DNA of 64,000 bases from Fodinibacter sp963730365. GTDB lineage: Bacteria; Actinomycetota; Actinomycetes; Actinomycetales; Dermatophilaceae. The stretch covers positions 372,001-436,000 of the forward strand of contig CAVSRM010000003.1 of the NCBI GenBank assembly GCA_963730365.1, read 5' to 3'. Every line of letters starts with the position of its first letter. The first letter of the stretch is position 1. Shown here piece after piece: positions 25,977 through 34,473 of the stretch. The translations under genes and the position numbers were made by a program. The notes under the pieces are model-generated. The model made no database searches, was not told the origin of the DNA, and saw nothing but the letters and a program-made list of their open reading frames with translations.

Positions 25977-26399
25977 GTGGAAGAGATGGACCGGCGGATC
26001 GTGGACCTCCTCGCCGAGGACGGTCGGATCAGCTACACCGACCTCGGCAAGGCCCTCGGCATGTCGACCTCTGCCGTGCACCAGCGGGTTCGTCGACTGG
26101 AGCAGCGGGGCACCGTGAAGGGCTACACGGCCAAGTTCGACCACAGCGCGCTCGGTCGGGGCATGACGGCCTTCATCTCGATCACCCCCCTGGACCCCGC
26201 CGCGCCGGACGACATCCCGGAGCGGCTCCACGGCGTGAGCGAGATCGAGGAGTGCCACTCCGTGGCCGGGGACGAGAACTACATCCTCAAGGTGCGGGTC
26301 GGCACCCCACCGGACCTCGAGGCGCTCCTCGCCCGGGTGCGCGGGGTCGCGAACGTGTCGACTCGCACGACGGTGGTGCTCTCCACCCCGTGGGAGTGA
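25977..26399 (+). CDS. Lrp/AsnC-family transcriptional regulator
   Basis: 140 residues. An N-terminal winged helix-turn-helix (ISYTDLGKALGMSTSAVHQRVRRLEQRG, residues ~18-48) binds DNA; the C-terminal RAM domain (about 60-135) binds an amino acid or similar ligand and drives oligomerisation. Ligand unknown; a lysine catabolism cluster begins 3 kb downstream but nothing ties the two directly. GTG 25977 is favoured over ATG 25986 by the TAGGGT hexamer. Its TGA overlaps the start of the next gene (GTGA), so the pair is cotranslated. Confidence 0.93.
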   Translation: MEEMDRRIVDLLAEDGRISYTDLGKALGMSTSAVHQRVRRLEQRGTVKGYTAKFDHSALGRGMTAFISITPLDPAAPDDIPERLHGVSEIEECHSVAGDENYILKVRVGTPPDLEALLARVRGVANVSTRTTVVLSTPWE

Positions 26400-26980
26400 G
26401 CCCGGTGTCCCCCGACGGTGACCTCCCCGGGGACCTGCGGACCTACCTCCAGCAGTCGCGCGACGCCTTGGTGCGCGCCCTCGAGGGACTCTCCGAGTAC
26501 GACGTCCGGCGGCCCCTCACGCCGACGGGCACCAACCTGCTCGGTCTCGTCAAGCACGTCACGGGCGTCGAGCTGGCCTACCTCGTGGAGTCCGTCGGGC
26601 GCCCGGCACCGGCCCTGCCATGGAACGAGGACGGGTCGGTGTGGGAGGGGGCCGACATGTGGGCGAGGGCGCAGGAGTCCCGCGACGACCTGCTCGACCT
26701 CTACCGGGAGGCATGGGCCCTCGGTGACGCGACCCTGGCCGAGGTCCCGCTGGGCACCGCGGCAACCGTTCCCTGGTGGCCCGAGAACCGCCGGGCCACC
26801 TCCCTCGGCCACCTCGTCGTGCGGGTCGTGGCCGAGACCGCTCAGCACGCCGGCCACGCCGAGATCCTGCGGGAGATGATCGACGGGCAGGCGGGTCGCG
26901 ACCGCGCGGACATGGGTGACGACGCCTACTGGGCCGAGTACGTGGGGCGGATCCAGGGGGCCGCGGACACCCACCGCTGA
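26396..26980 (+). CDS. DinB-like (DUF664) protein
   Basis: 194-residue four-helix-bundle protein of the DinB/DUF664 group, whose members are mycothiol- or bacillithiol-dependent metal-binding transferases or unknowns. Possible metal-binding histidines lie in GLVKHVTGVELAYL and in AETAQHAGHAEILREMIDG, the usual family positions. GTG 26396 overlaps the Lrp stop by four bases; GTG 26405 is an alternative. Operon position suggests the upstream regulator controls it. Catalytic role not established. Confidence 0.85.
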   Translation: MSPVSPDGDLPGDLRTYLQQSRDALVRALEGLSEYDVRRPLTPTGTNLLGLVKHVTGVELAYLVESVGRPAPALPWNEDGSVWEGADMWARAQESRDDLLDLYREAWALGDATLAEVPLGTAATVPWWPENRRATSLGHLVVRVVAETAQHAGHAEILREMIDGQAGRDRADMGDDAYWAEYVGRIQGAADTHR

Positions 26981-27005
26981 CCGACTGGCCACCCGGCCCC
27001 GACTG

Positions 27006-27090
27006 CCCGAGTCACGCCACCGCCCGAGTCACGCCACCGCCCGAGTCACGCCACCGCCCGAGTCACGCCACCGCCCGAGTCACGCCACCG
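27006..27090. repeat. Five perfect tandem copies of a 17-bp unit
   Basis: The unit CCCGAGTCACGCCACCG occurs five times without a mismatch at 27006, 27023, 27040, 27057 and 27074, followed by a four-base partial copy. It lies in the 138-base gap between the DinB-like gene and the convergent ybaK. The unit is not a multiple of three and has no spacers, so it is neither coding nor CRISPR; it looks like a minisatellite. Confidence 0.97.
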
Positions 27091-27118
27091 CCCGTGGGCC
27101 CTCCGGCGCCTGACGTCC

Positions 27119-27604
27119 CTACCGGGAGACGTCGGCCACGACCGCCTGCACGACGACGATCAGGTCCTCCGGCGAGATCCCGAGGTCCAGGCCGCGGCGG
27201 CCGCCCGACACGAACACGGTGTCGAACCGCGTGACGCTCTCGTCGACGACGGTGGGGAGGTGCCGCTTCTGGCCGATGGGGGAGATCCCGCCGAGCACAT
27301 AGCCCGACGACCGCTGCGCGGCGGCCGGGTCCGCCATGGCCACTCGCTTGACTCCCAGCGCCCGTGCCGTCGCCTTGAGGTCCAGCGATCCCGACACGGG
27401 GACGACCGCGACCGCGAGACCCGCGCCCGTGTCGACGACCAGGGTCTTGAAGACCTGCTCGGGGGGCAGGCCGAGCACCTCGGCCGCCTCCATCCCGAAG
27501 GACCTCGCGTCCGGGTCGTGCTCGTAGGTGTGCAGCGTGAACGGCACCCCGGCCACCAGCAGCGCCGCTGTGGCCGGGGTACCGGAGGACTCAGGACGCG
27601 GCAT
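27119..27604 (-). CDS. ybaK: YbaK/EbsC-type aminoacyl-tRNA deacylase
   Basis: 161-residue Cys-tRNA(Pro)/Cys-tRNA(Cys) deacylase-like protein that clears mischarged tRNA. Family segments: FTLHTYEHDP, EQVFKTLVV, VPVSGSLDLKATARALG, and YVLGGISPIGQKRHLPTVVDES with the conserved catalytic-loop lysine. GISPIGQ is typical of YbaK rather than ProX. The ATG at 27604 is supported by TACGGT six bases upstream. It is downstream of kamA on the same strand (26 bases), but the hexamer suggests separate expression. Confidence 0.92.
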   Translation of the reverse strand: MPRPESSGTPATAALLVAGVPFTLHTYEHDPDARSFGMEAAEVLGLPPEQVFKTLVVDTGAGLAVAVVPVSGSLDLKATARALGVKRVAMADPAAAQRSSGYVLGGISPIGQKRHLPTVVDESVTRFDTVFVSGGRRGLDLGISPEDLIVVVQAVVADVSR

Positions 27605-27610
27605 ACCGCC

Positions 27611-27616
27611 ACCGTA
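27611..27616 (-). promoter_or_regulatory. Leaderless-type -10 for ybaK
   Basis: TACGGT on the minus strand, six bases before the ATG at 27604. Confidence 0.5.
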
Positions 27617-27630
27617 TGCCGCGAGCTCAC

Positions 27631-29076
27631 CTACCCGAGGTCCGCCGCCGAGGCCGCGCGGCTGGCGCTCGCACCGACGAGAGCGGCCTCGTGGACGGCG
27701 TCGGTGTCGGTGTGGTCCCGCCACCACTGCTGACCCGAGGGGGCGAGGGTGTCGATCGGGTCGTAGTAGACGTACTCGCGGGACAGTGCCTGGTCGTCAT
27801 CGCCCTCGATCGACGTGCGGTAGTTCTTGCGCCAGAACGACATCCCGAGCTCGGTGTCGTAGCTCTCGACCTGGTGCACCCACCGCTTGCCGACGAACGG
27901 GACGTCGCAGACGATGCGGGGGGTCGCGAACCCGGGGAGGTAGCCCATGATCGAGTGCTGCAGCTCCTGGGCGCGGGCCAGGGAGACGCGCCAGTGCTCG
28001 GAGAACGGGATCATGTCGCACATGTAGAAGTAGTAGGGCGTGATCATCGCCTCGTCCTGCAGGGAGAAGCACAGGTCGAGAAGCGCCTCGGGGGAGTCGT
28101 TGACCCCCCGCATGAGGACGCCCTGGTTGCGCACGTCACGCACGCCCGCCTGGAGCATCGCCGCCGCGGCCTCAGCCACGAGGGGAGTCACCGACTGCGC
28201 GCTGTTGACGTGGGTGTGGATCGCCAGCGAGACACCGCGCGAGCGGGCCTTCGCGGACACCCGCGCGACCCCCTCGACGACGTCGGGCTGCAACCAGTGC
28301 TGGGGGAGCCCCATGAGGGCCTTTGTGGCGAGCCGGATGTCGCGGATCGTCTCGACGTCGAGGAGCTTGTCGAGGAAGCCTTCGAGGTTGCGCCACGGCA
28401 TGTTCGCGACGTCACCCCCCGACACGACGACGTCACGCACGCCGGGGGTGCGCTGGAGGTAGTCGAGCATCGCGGCATACCGGTCGACCGGCTTGCCGGC
28501 GAGCTTGAGCTTGGCGACCTGCGCCGTGGAGTTGCCGACGAGGTCCATCCGGGTGCAGTGGCCGCAGTACTGGGGGCAGGTGGGCAGCATCTCGGCCAGC
28601 ACCTTGGTGGGGTAGCGGTGAGTGAGCCCCTCGACCGCCCACATGTCGTGCTCGTGGAGGCTGTCCCGGGTCGCGAACGGGTGGCTCGGCCAGTCGGTGC
28701 GCCGGTCGGAGAAGACCGGGAGCATGTAGCGCCGCACCGGGTCGACATAGAACGCCTCGGTGAAGGCACGCCCAGCGGCGGGGAGCGGCCCATCGGTTGC
28801 CGGCACCATGGTGTTCATCATCTGCGGGGTGACGAGCATCGACATCGTGGCCCGCTCGGCCTGGTCGCGCTCGAGGTCCTCGTAGAAGCGGTCCTCGAGC
28901 AGGTCACCCATGAGGGACCGCAGTTGGGCGACGTTCTTCACGCAGTGTGCCCGCTGCCACTGCGCATCGCGCCACTGCTCGGGCGTGGCATCGCGCCAGC
29001 CGGGGAGCCGAGTCCAGTCGGGCTCGGTCAGCTCGCGGCGCCGGTAGGCGTAGGGCTGGGCGATCATCATCTCCAT
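27631..29076 (-). CDS. kamA: L-lysine 2,3-aminomutase, radical SAM/PLP
   Basis: 481 residues. Interconverts L-lysine and L-beta-lysine using a [4Fe-4S] cluster, S-adenosylmethionine and PLP. The cluster ligands are Cys167, Cys171 and Cys174 in TCPQYCGHCTRMDLVG; VVVSGGDVANMP, THVNSAQSVTPLV and NQGVLMRGVND follow the KamA pattern, and the PLP lysine and C-terminal metal-binding region are expected further on. It stands head-to-head with kdd, and kamDE-kal lie 7 kb away, so lysine fermentation-type degradation is the likely role; beta-lysine osmolyte or antibiotic synthesis is the alternative, but no acetyltransferase neighbour is present. TATCCT lies seven bases before the ATG. Confidence 0.93.
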   Translation of the reverse strand: MEMMIAQPYAYRRRELTEPDWTRLPGWRDATPEQWRDAQWQRAHCVKNVAQLRSLMGDLLEDRFYEDLERDQAERATMSMLVTPQMMNTMVPATDGPLPAAGRAFTEAFYVDPVRRYMLPVFSDRRTDWPSHPFATRDSLHEHDMWAVEGLTHRYPTKVLAEMLPTCPQYCGHCTRMDLVGNSTAQVAKLKLAGKPVDRYAAMLDYLQRTPGVRDVVVSGGDVANMPWRNLEGFLDKLLDVETIRDIRLATKALMGLPQHWLQPDVVEGVARVSAKARSRGVSLAIHTHVNSAQSVTPLVAEAAAAMLQAGVRDVRNQGVLMRGVNDSPEALLDLCFSLQDEAMITPYYFYMCDMIPFSEHWRVSLARAQELQHSIMGYLPGFATPRIVCDVPFVGKRWVHQVESYDTELGMSFWRKNYRTSIEGDDDQALSREYVYYDPIDTLAPSGQQWWRDHTDTDAVHEAALVGASASRAASAADLG

Positions 29077-29083
29077 GCGTGGG

Positions 29084-29089
29084 AGGATA
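29084..29089 (-). promoter_or_regulatory. Leaderless-type -10 for kamA
   Basis: TATCCT on the minus strand, seven bases before the ATG at 29076. Confidence 0.55.
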
Positions 29090-29120
29090 CGGGATGGACA
29101 TGGGGTTTACGCCATCCATT

Positions 29121-29146
29121 CCGCAAATACTGTGGTCGAACATTGT
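29121..29146 (+). promoter_or_regulatory. Candidate kdd control motif shared with kamD
   Basis: CCGCAAATACTGTGGTCGAA followed by CATTGT. The same order of elements (CCG, AAAT, CT, GTC, GAA, then a hexamer) recurs at 36567-36595 upstream of kamD with one small gap. Both precede genes of one pathway, so a common regulator is conceivable. The similarity is by eye. Confidence 0.3.
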
Positions 29147-29163
29147 CTTGTGAGGAGATCCTT

Positions 29164-30231
29164 GTGCGAAGCACCCCATCGTCGCCCTACGGCCTGCACC
29201 GCGTCATCGAGCCCGCGTGCGACTCGTTGCCACAGGCAGCGGTGGTGCTCGACCCGACCCCCGAGCTCTGGCCGGACGAGGTGCGGATCGAGGTCGAGAC
29301 CCTCAACCTCGACGCCGCGTCCTTCCGCCAGCTGACCGAGCACCACGACGGCGACGGCGACGCGATCCGGTCGGCTGTCCTCGACATCGTCCGGACCCGG
29401 GGCAAGATGCAGAATCCCGTGACCGGCTCGGGCGGCATGCTCATCGGCACCGTCGCCGAGGTCGGACCCGAGTCGCCCCTCGGCCTCTCGGTGGGGGACC
29501 ACGTCGCCACCCTCGTCTCGCTCTCCCTCACGCCGCTGCTCATCACCGACGGGCTGGCGCGCTGGGACGGCCGGTCCGAACGCGTTCCGGCAACGGGCAC
29601 GGCGATCCTGTTCGGCCGGTCGATCGCGGCCAGGATCCCGGACGACCTCCACGCCGACCTCGCCCTCATGGTCATGGACGTGTGTGGCGCTCCCGCGCTC
29701 GTCACCCGGGTGGTGGGGGAGTACGTCGACCGCGGCACGGCGCCGACCGTCGCCGTCCTCGGTGCCGCAGGGAAGTCGGGCTCCCTGTCTCTCGCCGCGG
29801 CCCGGGCAGCCGGGGCATCACGCCTCATCGGCATCGTCCCGGTCGAGGCCGAGGCCGAGGTGCTCGAGGCGAGTGGCCTGGCCGACCAGGTGGTGGTCGC
29901 CGACGCGCGATCGCCGATCGGGCTCGCCGAAGGCGTTGCAGGAGCGGGAGGTCCCGCCGACATCACGGTGGTGTGCGTCGACGTCCCGGGCTGTGAGCAG
30001 CCGGCCATCCTCGCCACTGCCCAGGGCGGCACGATCATCTACTTCTCGATGGCCACGAGCTTCGCTGCCGCCGCGCTGGGAGCAGAGGGCCTGGCCGCGG
30101 ACGTGCGGATGCTCGTCGGAAACGGCTACACGCCCGGGCACGCCGACCTCGCCCTCGACCTGCTTCGCCGCACCCCACCGGTGCGGGCGCTCTTCGAGGC
30201 CCGCCTGGAGGCCGAGCACCCCGCCGGATGA
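29164..30231 (+). CDS. kdd: L-erythro-3,5-diaminohexanoate dehydrogenase
   Basis: 355 residues. Oxidatively deaminates 3,5-diaminohexanoate to 5-amino-3-oxohexanoate with NAD(P), the third step of lysine fermentation. The chain shows the family landmarks YGLHRVIEP, RGKMQNPVTGSGGMLIGTV, ATLVSLSLTPL, a Rossmann motif VAVLGAAGKSGSLSL and IIYFSMATSFAAAALGAEG. GTG 29164 is selected because GAGGAG (29152-29157) lies six bases upstream. It diverges from kamA across 87 bases. A hairpin follows the stop. In anaerobes this gene sits with kce and kal; here kce is absent nearby. Confidence 0.93.
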   Translation: MRSTPSSPYGLHRVIEPACDSLPQAAVVLDPTPELWPDEVRIEVETLNLDAASFRQLTEHHDGDGDAIRSAVLDIVRTRGKMQNPVTGSGGMLIGTVAEVGPESPLGLSVGDHVATLVSLSLTPLLITDGLARWDGRSERVPATGTAILFGRSIAARIPDDLHADLALMVMDVCGAPALVTRVVGEYVDRGTAPTVAVLGAAGKSGSLSLAAARAAGASRLIGIVPVEAEAEVLEASGLADQVVVADARSPIGLAEGVAGAGGPADITVVCVDVPGCEQPAILATAQGGTIIYFSMATSFAAAALGAEGLAADVRMLVGNGYTPGHADLALDLLRRTPPVRALFEARLEAEHPAG

Positions 30232-30236
30232 CGACC

Positions 30237-30253
30237 TCACCCCGTCCGGGTGA
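30237..30253 (+). terminator. Possible terminator after kdd
   Basis: TCACCC, five-base loop, GGGTGA: a perfect six-pair stem six bases after the kdd stop. No T-tract, as is usual in actinobacteria. Confidence 0.4.
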
Positions 30254-30276
30254 CGCCGGGTCACGCCGCCCACCAG

Positions 30277-30282
30277 TAGCCT
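30277..30282 (+). promoter_or_regulatory. Candidate -10 for the DUF1269-like gene
   Basis: TAGCCT about 82 bases before the ATG at 30364; that leader carries GAAAGGA just before the start. Confidence 0.4.
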
Positions 30283-30363
30283 CGAGGTGGCGAGTCGATC
30301 ACAGGGCTGCGTGCCCGCCCCGATGGCCGAGCGACCGCGAACCCAGCACCGAAAGGAACCCTG

Positions 30364-30951
30364 ATGAACAACGAGAGCGAAGAGTCCGCAGCCGACCTCA
30401 CCGCCGAGGTGGCCGTCGCGAGCGACGGAGCGACGACCCTCTTCGTCGCCGACTTCAGCGACACCGAGACCGCCTGGGAGGCCTACGAGGCCCTGCGCTC
30501 GATCGAGGACGGACGCCACGTTGCCATCGACGGCGTGGTGGTCGTCAAGCGTGACGGCGACGGCACGCTGGAGATCCAGAAGGCCACGGACCACTCGACG
30601 AGGCGTGGTCTGACGTGGGGGCTCGTCGGCGGCGCGGCGCTCGGAATCCTCTTCCCGCCCACGCTCATCGGCAGCGCGATCGCCGTGGGTGGCGGCGGCG
30701 CAGCCATCGGCAAGGCCCGTCAGGTGCACCACAGGGCCGAGCTGGAGAAGGAGCTGGAGTACGCGGTGGCCCCCGGACACTCGGGGATCCTCGCGCTCGT
30801 GTCCGACCCCGGCGCCATCGAGATCCGCAAGGCCCTCGCCAAGGCCAACGGCATCGTCGAGTCCGCTGTCGACGACGTCGTCGCCAAGGACATCAAGGCG
30901 CTGGCTGACGAGGCCGACGAGGACGCCGACAAGAACGCTGACAAGGACTGA
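30364..30951 (+). CDS. DUF1269-like membrane-associated protein
   Basis: 195 residues resembling the DUF1269 group: an N-terminal alpha/beta region (TLFVADFSDTETAWEAYEAL), a central glycine/alanine-rich hydrophobic hairpin (TWGLVGGAALGILFPPTLIGSAIAVGGGGAAIG cut by a short turn, about residues 84-118), a second alpha/beta region and a highly acidic, lysine-containing tail. The central segment looks like a membrane-inserting glycine-zipper. Function unknown; such proteins are often stress-induced. GAAAGGA stands about eight bases before the ATG. A strong hairpin follows the stop, so it is probably monocistronic. Confidence 0.72.
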   Translation: MNNESEESAADLTAEVAVASDGATTLFVADFSDTETAWEAYEALRSIEDGRHVAIDGVVVVKRDGDGTLEIQKATDHSTRRGLTWGLVGGAALGILFPPTLIGSAIAVGGGGAAIGKARQVHHRAELEKELEYAVAPGHSGILALVSDPGAIEIRKALAKANGIVESAVDDVVAKDIKALADEADEDADKNADKD

Positions 30952-30958
30952 TCTCGAC

Positions 30959-30987
30959 GGCGCTCGCCCCGAGCTTCACCGAGCGCC
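30959..30987 (+). terminator. Terminator-like hairpin after the DUF1269-like gene
   Basis: GGCGCTCG and CGAGCGCC form a perfect eight-pair stem around a 13-base loop that can itself fold (GCTCG/CGAGC), followed by TT. Confidence 0.6.
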
Positions 30988-31000
30988 TTGCCGGATCGCG

Positions 31001-31048
31001 GCCGGGCCGGTTGGCTGGTGTCATGACCGACGCCAGCCACCGCCCGGC
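31001..31048 (+). other. Long hairpin in the pta leader
   Basis: TGGCTGG (31012-31018) pairs with CCAGCCA (31033-31039), and GCCGGG (31001-31006) with CCCGGC (31043-31048). It lies 90 bases before pta and could shape leader RNA or end upstream transcription. Confidence 0.45.
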
Positions 31049-31138
31049 TCACCTCTGTGACGACCTCGACCCGAGGTGGCCGGTGTCCACACCCCTCCTT
31101 CCTCATGCCACCGGCCGGGTCCGGAACGGTCTGGACAG

Positions 31139-33208
31139 GTGACGCGCGCACCCGGGCTCTACGTCGCCGGGACGGAGGCCGGCTCCGGCAAGTCCGCCGT
31201 CGCCGTGGGTCTGGCGCACCAGCTCGCTCGGCTGCACGGCCGTGTGGGAGTGTTCCGACCGATCGTTCGGGCCGACGGCGATGCCGACGCGCTGCTTGCC
31301 GTGCTGCTCGAGCAGGTGCCCGCCGGGACGGCGGCCGACGGCGCCTGGGGAGTCACCGACGAGGGCTGGCACCGGGACCCGGCCCAGGCGGTGGAGCGCG
31401 TCGTGGACCGCTTCCACGCGGTCTCCTCCAGCCACGACGCGGTCCTGGCTGTCGGGTCGGACTTCACGGGAGTCCCCGCGCCAACCGAGTTCTCCACGAA
31501 TGCCGCGGTGGCCGCCCACCTCGGGCTCCCCATGGTGCTCGTCCTCCCGGGCGGGACGTCTCCGGCGCGAGAAGTCGCCTCGTCCGCCGCGTCCGCGGTG
31601 GCGGCGGCCCGCGACGCCCACGCCCGCGTTGCGGCGGTGGTGCTCAACCAAGTGGCCGAGCGGGGTGCGGATGCCGTGCGGTCGGCCGTCACGGAGCGGC
31701 TGCCCGGTGTCCCGGTCCTGGTCCTGCACGAGGCGCCGCTGCTGCGCGCCCCCACCGTCGGCGACCTCCAGGCCGCCTGTGACGGTGACCTCGTCCACGG
31801 GAGCGCGGCACTGCTGGACAGGGAGTGCCAGGGCCTGGTCGTGGCTGCCATGACCATGCCCCACGTCATCGACCGGCTCGTCGAGGGGGGCGTCGTCATC
31901 GTTCCGGGGGACCGGGAGGACGTCGTCCTGGGAGTCCTGCTCGCCCACCGCTCACGCACCCTGCCATCCCTGGCGGGCCTGGTGCTCAACGGGGGCTTCC
32001 CGCTCTCCGCCCAGGTCGACCGACTCATCGCGGGTCTCGACCTCGAGCTGCCGATCATCGCCGCCGCGGGCGGCACCATGGAGGTGGCCTCTGCCCTGGG
32101 TCGGGTCCAGGGGCGGATCACCCGCGAGGCGACCCGCAAGGTCCAGACCGCCGTGGCGCTCTCCGACGAGCTGGCCGACGTGGCAGCGGGAACGGTGGAG
32201 GCGGAGGCCGAGGGCGAGCGCGTCGTCACCCCGCTGATGTTCGAGTACGAGCTCGTGGAGCGGGCCCGGGCCGCCGGCGCCCACATCGTCCTGCCGGAGG
32301 GGGGAGAGGACCGCATCCTCCTCGCCGCCGGCCAGGTGCTCGCACGGGGGATCGCACGGCTCACCCTGCTGGGCGACCCCGACACCGTGCACCGGTCCGC
32401 GAGTCGCCTCGGCGTCGACCTGGGCGAGACGGAGGTCGTCGACCCGCAGACCAGCCGGATGCGCGAGCAGTTCGCCCACGACTACACGGCGGCCCGCGCG
32501 CACAAGGGCGTCACCCTCGACATCGCCCTCGACCGGGCGCTCGACCCCTCGTACTTCGGGACGATGATGGTCCACTCCGGGCGGGCCGACGGGATGGTCT
32601 CCGGGTGCATCACGACCACCGCGCACACGATCCGCCCGGCCCTGGAGATCGTGCGCACCGCCCCCGGCGTGCGGATCGTCTCGAGCGTCTTCCTCATGTG
32701 CCTCGCCGACCGGGTCCTCGTCTACGGCGACTGTGCCGTCAACCCCCACCCCGACGCCGACCAGCTCGCCGACATCGCCATCTCCTCGGCACGCACGGCC
32801 GAGCAGTTCGGCATCGCCGCTCGCGTGGCGATGCTGTCGTACTCCACCGGGGCGTCCGGTTCGGGCGCCGACGTCGAGAAGGTGCGCGACGCGACCCGCG
32901 CGGTCCGGGAACGGGCGCCCGACCTGCTCGTCGAGGGTCCCATCCAGTACGACGCGGCCGTCGACCCCGTGGTCGCGAGCACCAAGCTCGCCGGCAGCCC
33001 CGTGGCCGGGCGCGCGACGGTGCTCGTCTTCCCCGACCTCAACACGGGAAACAACACCTACAAGGCGGTGCAGCGCAGCGCGTCCGCGGTGGCCATCGGA
33101 CCGGTGCTCCAGGGGCTGGCCAAACCCGTCAACGACCTCTCCCGCGGAGCGCTCGTGCGCGACATCGTCAACACGATCGCGATCACCGCCATCCAGGCCC
33201 GCGGCTGA
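31139..33208 (+). CDS. pta: Phosphate acetyltransferase
   Basis: 689-residue long-form Pta, converting acetyl-CoA and phosphate to acetyl phosphate. The N-terminal ~220 residues are a BioD/CobB-like P-loop domain (YVAGTEAGSGKSAVAVGLA), residues ~225-340 a DRTGG-like regulatory domain, and the C-terminal ~330 the catalytic PTA_PTB domain with HSGRADGMVSGC and FPDLNTGNNTYKAVQR. GTG 31139 is chosen because it begins just before the P-loop domain and overlaps a short upstream frame; a GTG at 31076 is an alternative. The TGA overlaps the ackA ATG by one base, forming the standard acetate pair. With kam genes on both sides it may serve amino-acid-derived acetyl-CoA. Confidence 0.94.
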   Translation: MTRAPGLYVAGTEAGSGKSAVAVGLAHQLARLHGRVGVFRPIVRADGDADALLAVLLEQVPAGTAADGAWGVTDEGWHRDPAQAVERVVDRFHAVSSSHDAVLAVGSDFTGVPAPTEFSTNAAVAAHLGLPMVLVLPGGTSPAREVASSAASAVAAARDAHARVAAVVLNQVAERGADAVRSAVTERLPGVPVLVLHEAPLLRAPTVGDLQAACDGDLVHGSAALLDRECQGLVVAAMTMPHVIDRLVEGGVVIVPGDREDVVLGVLLAHRSRTLPSLAGLVLNGGFPLSAQVDRLIAGLDLELPIIAAAGGTMEVASALGRVQGRITREATRKVQTAVALSDELADVAAGTVEAEAEGERVVTPLMFEYELVERARAAGAHIVLPEGGEDRILLAAGQVLARGIARLTLLGDPDTVHRSASRLGVDLGETEVVDPQTSRMREQFAHDYTAARAHKGVTLDIALDRALDPSYFGTMMVHSGRADGMVSGCITTTAHTIRPALEIVRTAPGVRIVSSVFLMCLADRVLVYGDCAVNPHPDADQLADIAISSARTAEQFGIAARVAMLSYSTGASGSGADVEKVRDATRAVRERAPDLLVEGPIQYDAAVDPVVASTKLAGSPVAGRATVLVFPDLNTGNNTYKAVQRSASAVAIGPVLQGLAKPVNDLSRGALVRDIVNTIAITAIQARG

Positions 33209-34428
33209 TGTCGGCCGGCCGGGTCCTCGTCGTCAACGCGGGGTCGTCGTCGCTCAAGTACGAGGTGTTCGACGTCGCCGGCGGCGGCAGCACGGGCGCC
33301 GGGTCGGTGTCCGGGGTCGGGGTGGGCGGCCGAGCCCGACACCAGCACCGAGGAACCGGTGAGCCGCTCGACCGGGAGATCCACTGCCCCACGCATGCCG
33401 AGGCCTTCGCCGCGGCGGCTTCAGCCCTTCGCAGCGACGAGGCGGGGACCGCAGGGGACGGCGACGAGACCCTCGTCGCCGTCGGCCACCGGGTCGTCCA
33501 CGGCGGGGCGCGCTTCACCGGGCCCGTGCTCGTCGACGGTGAGGTCCTGGCCGCCCTCGACGAGCTCTCTCCGCTCGCCCCGCTGCACAACCCCGCCAAC
33601 ATCGAGGGCATCCGGCGGGCCGGTGAGACCTTCCCGGGGGTGCCCCAGGTCGCCGTCTTCGACACCGCGTTCCATGCGAGCATCCCCCCAGCAGCCCACA
33701 CGTACGCGGTGCCCGAGGAGTGGCGCCGCGAGCACCGGGTGCGCCGCTACGGCTTCCACGGGACGTCCTACGCGTACGTCTCGCGGAGGATCGCGGCCCT
33801 CCTCGAGCGCGATCGCGACGACGTCGACGCGGTGATCCTGCACCTGGGCAACGGAGCGAGCGCCTGCGCGGTGCAGGGCGGCCGGAGCGTGGACACCTCG
33901 ATGGGCCTCACCCCGGTCGAGGGTCTGGTCATGGGGACCCGGTCGGGCGATGTCGACCCCGCCCTGGGCGGCTACCTCGAGCGGGTCGCCGGAATGTCGC
34001 CAACGGAGTACGACCGCGCCCTGACCCGCGCGAGCGGCCTCGTGGGCCTGAGCGGCGTGTCCGACTTCCGGGACGTCTCGGCCCGCCGAGACGCCGGAGA
34101 CCCCTCGGCCGCGCTGGCCTTCGACGTCACGGTGCACCGGATCGTCAAGTACGTCGGGGCGTACGCCGCCGTGCTGGGCCGGCTGGATGCCCTCGTCTTC
34201 ACCGGCGGCATCGGCGAGAACAGCCCGGCGCTGCGAGCCGCGGTGATCGACCGCCTCGCCATCCTGGGAATCGTGCTCGACACGAACGCGAACGCGCACG
34301 GACCTGCAGAGCGGCGCGTCTCCACGAGCACGACCCGGGCGCAGGCCTGGGTGGTCCCCACCGACGAGGAGGCCCAGATCGCCCGAGCCGCCCTCGACCT
34401 GCTCGAGTGTCCCCACGACATCCGCTGA
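33208..34428 (+). CDS. ackA: Acetate kinase
   Basis: 406 residues. Makes ATP and acetate from acetyl phosphate. ASKHA-fold landmarks in order: VLVVNAGSSSLKYEVF, GHRVVHGG, VFDTAFHASIPP, RRYGFHGTSY with the catalytic-loop histidine, HLGNGASACAV, and FTGGIGENSP. The ATG overlaps the pta stop (TGATG). The short stretch around residues 28-50 is rich in Gly/Val/Ser and somewhat longer than usual. Complete. Confidence 0.96.
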   Translation: MSAGRVLVVNAGSSSLKYEVFDVAGGGSTGAGSVSGVGVGGRARHQHRGTGEPLDREIHCPTHAEAFAAAASALRSDEAGTAGDGDETLVAVGHRVVHGGARFTGPVLVDGEVLAALDELSPLAPLHNPANIEGIRRAGETFPGVPQVAVFDTAFHASIPPAAHTYAVPEEWRREHRVRRYGFHGTSYAYVSRRIAALLERDRDDVDAVILHLGNGASACAVQGGRSVDTSMGLTPVEGLVMGTRSGDVDPALGGYLERVAGMSPTEYDRALTRASGLVGLSGVSDFRDVSARRDAGDPSAALAFDVTVHRIVKYVGAYAAVLGRLDALVFTGGIGENSPALRAAVIDRLAILGIVLDTNANAHGPAERRVSTSTTRAQAWVVPTDEEAQIARAALDLLECPHDIR

Positions 34429-34461
34429 CCCGGGGCTGCGCGGAGGCGCGCGTCCTCCTCC

Positions 34462-34467
34462 TAGAGT
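34462..34467 (+). promoter_or_regulatory. Leaderless-type -10 for amidohydrolase
   Basis: TAGAGT, six bases before the GTG at 34474. Confidence 0.5.
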
Positions 34468-34473
34468 GACCGC

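Noticed and set aside
27006..27090. CRISPR-like array
   Set aside because: The 17-bp units are contiguous with no spacers and no cas genes are nearby.
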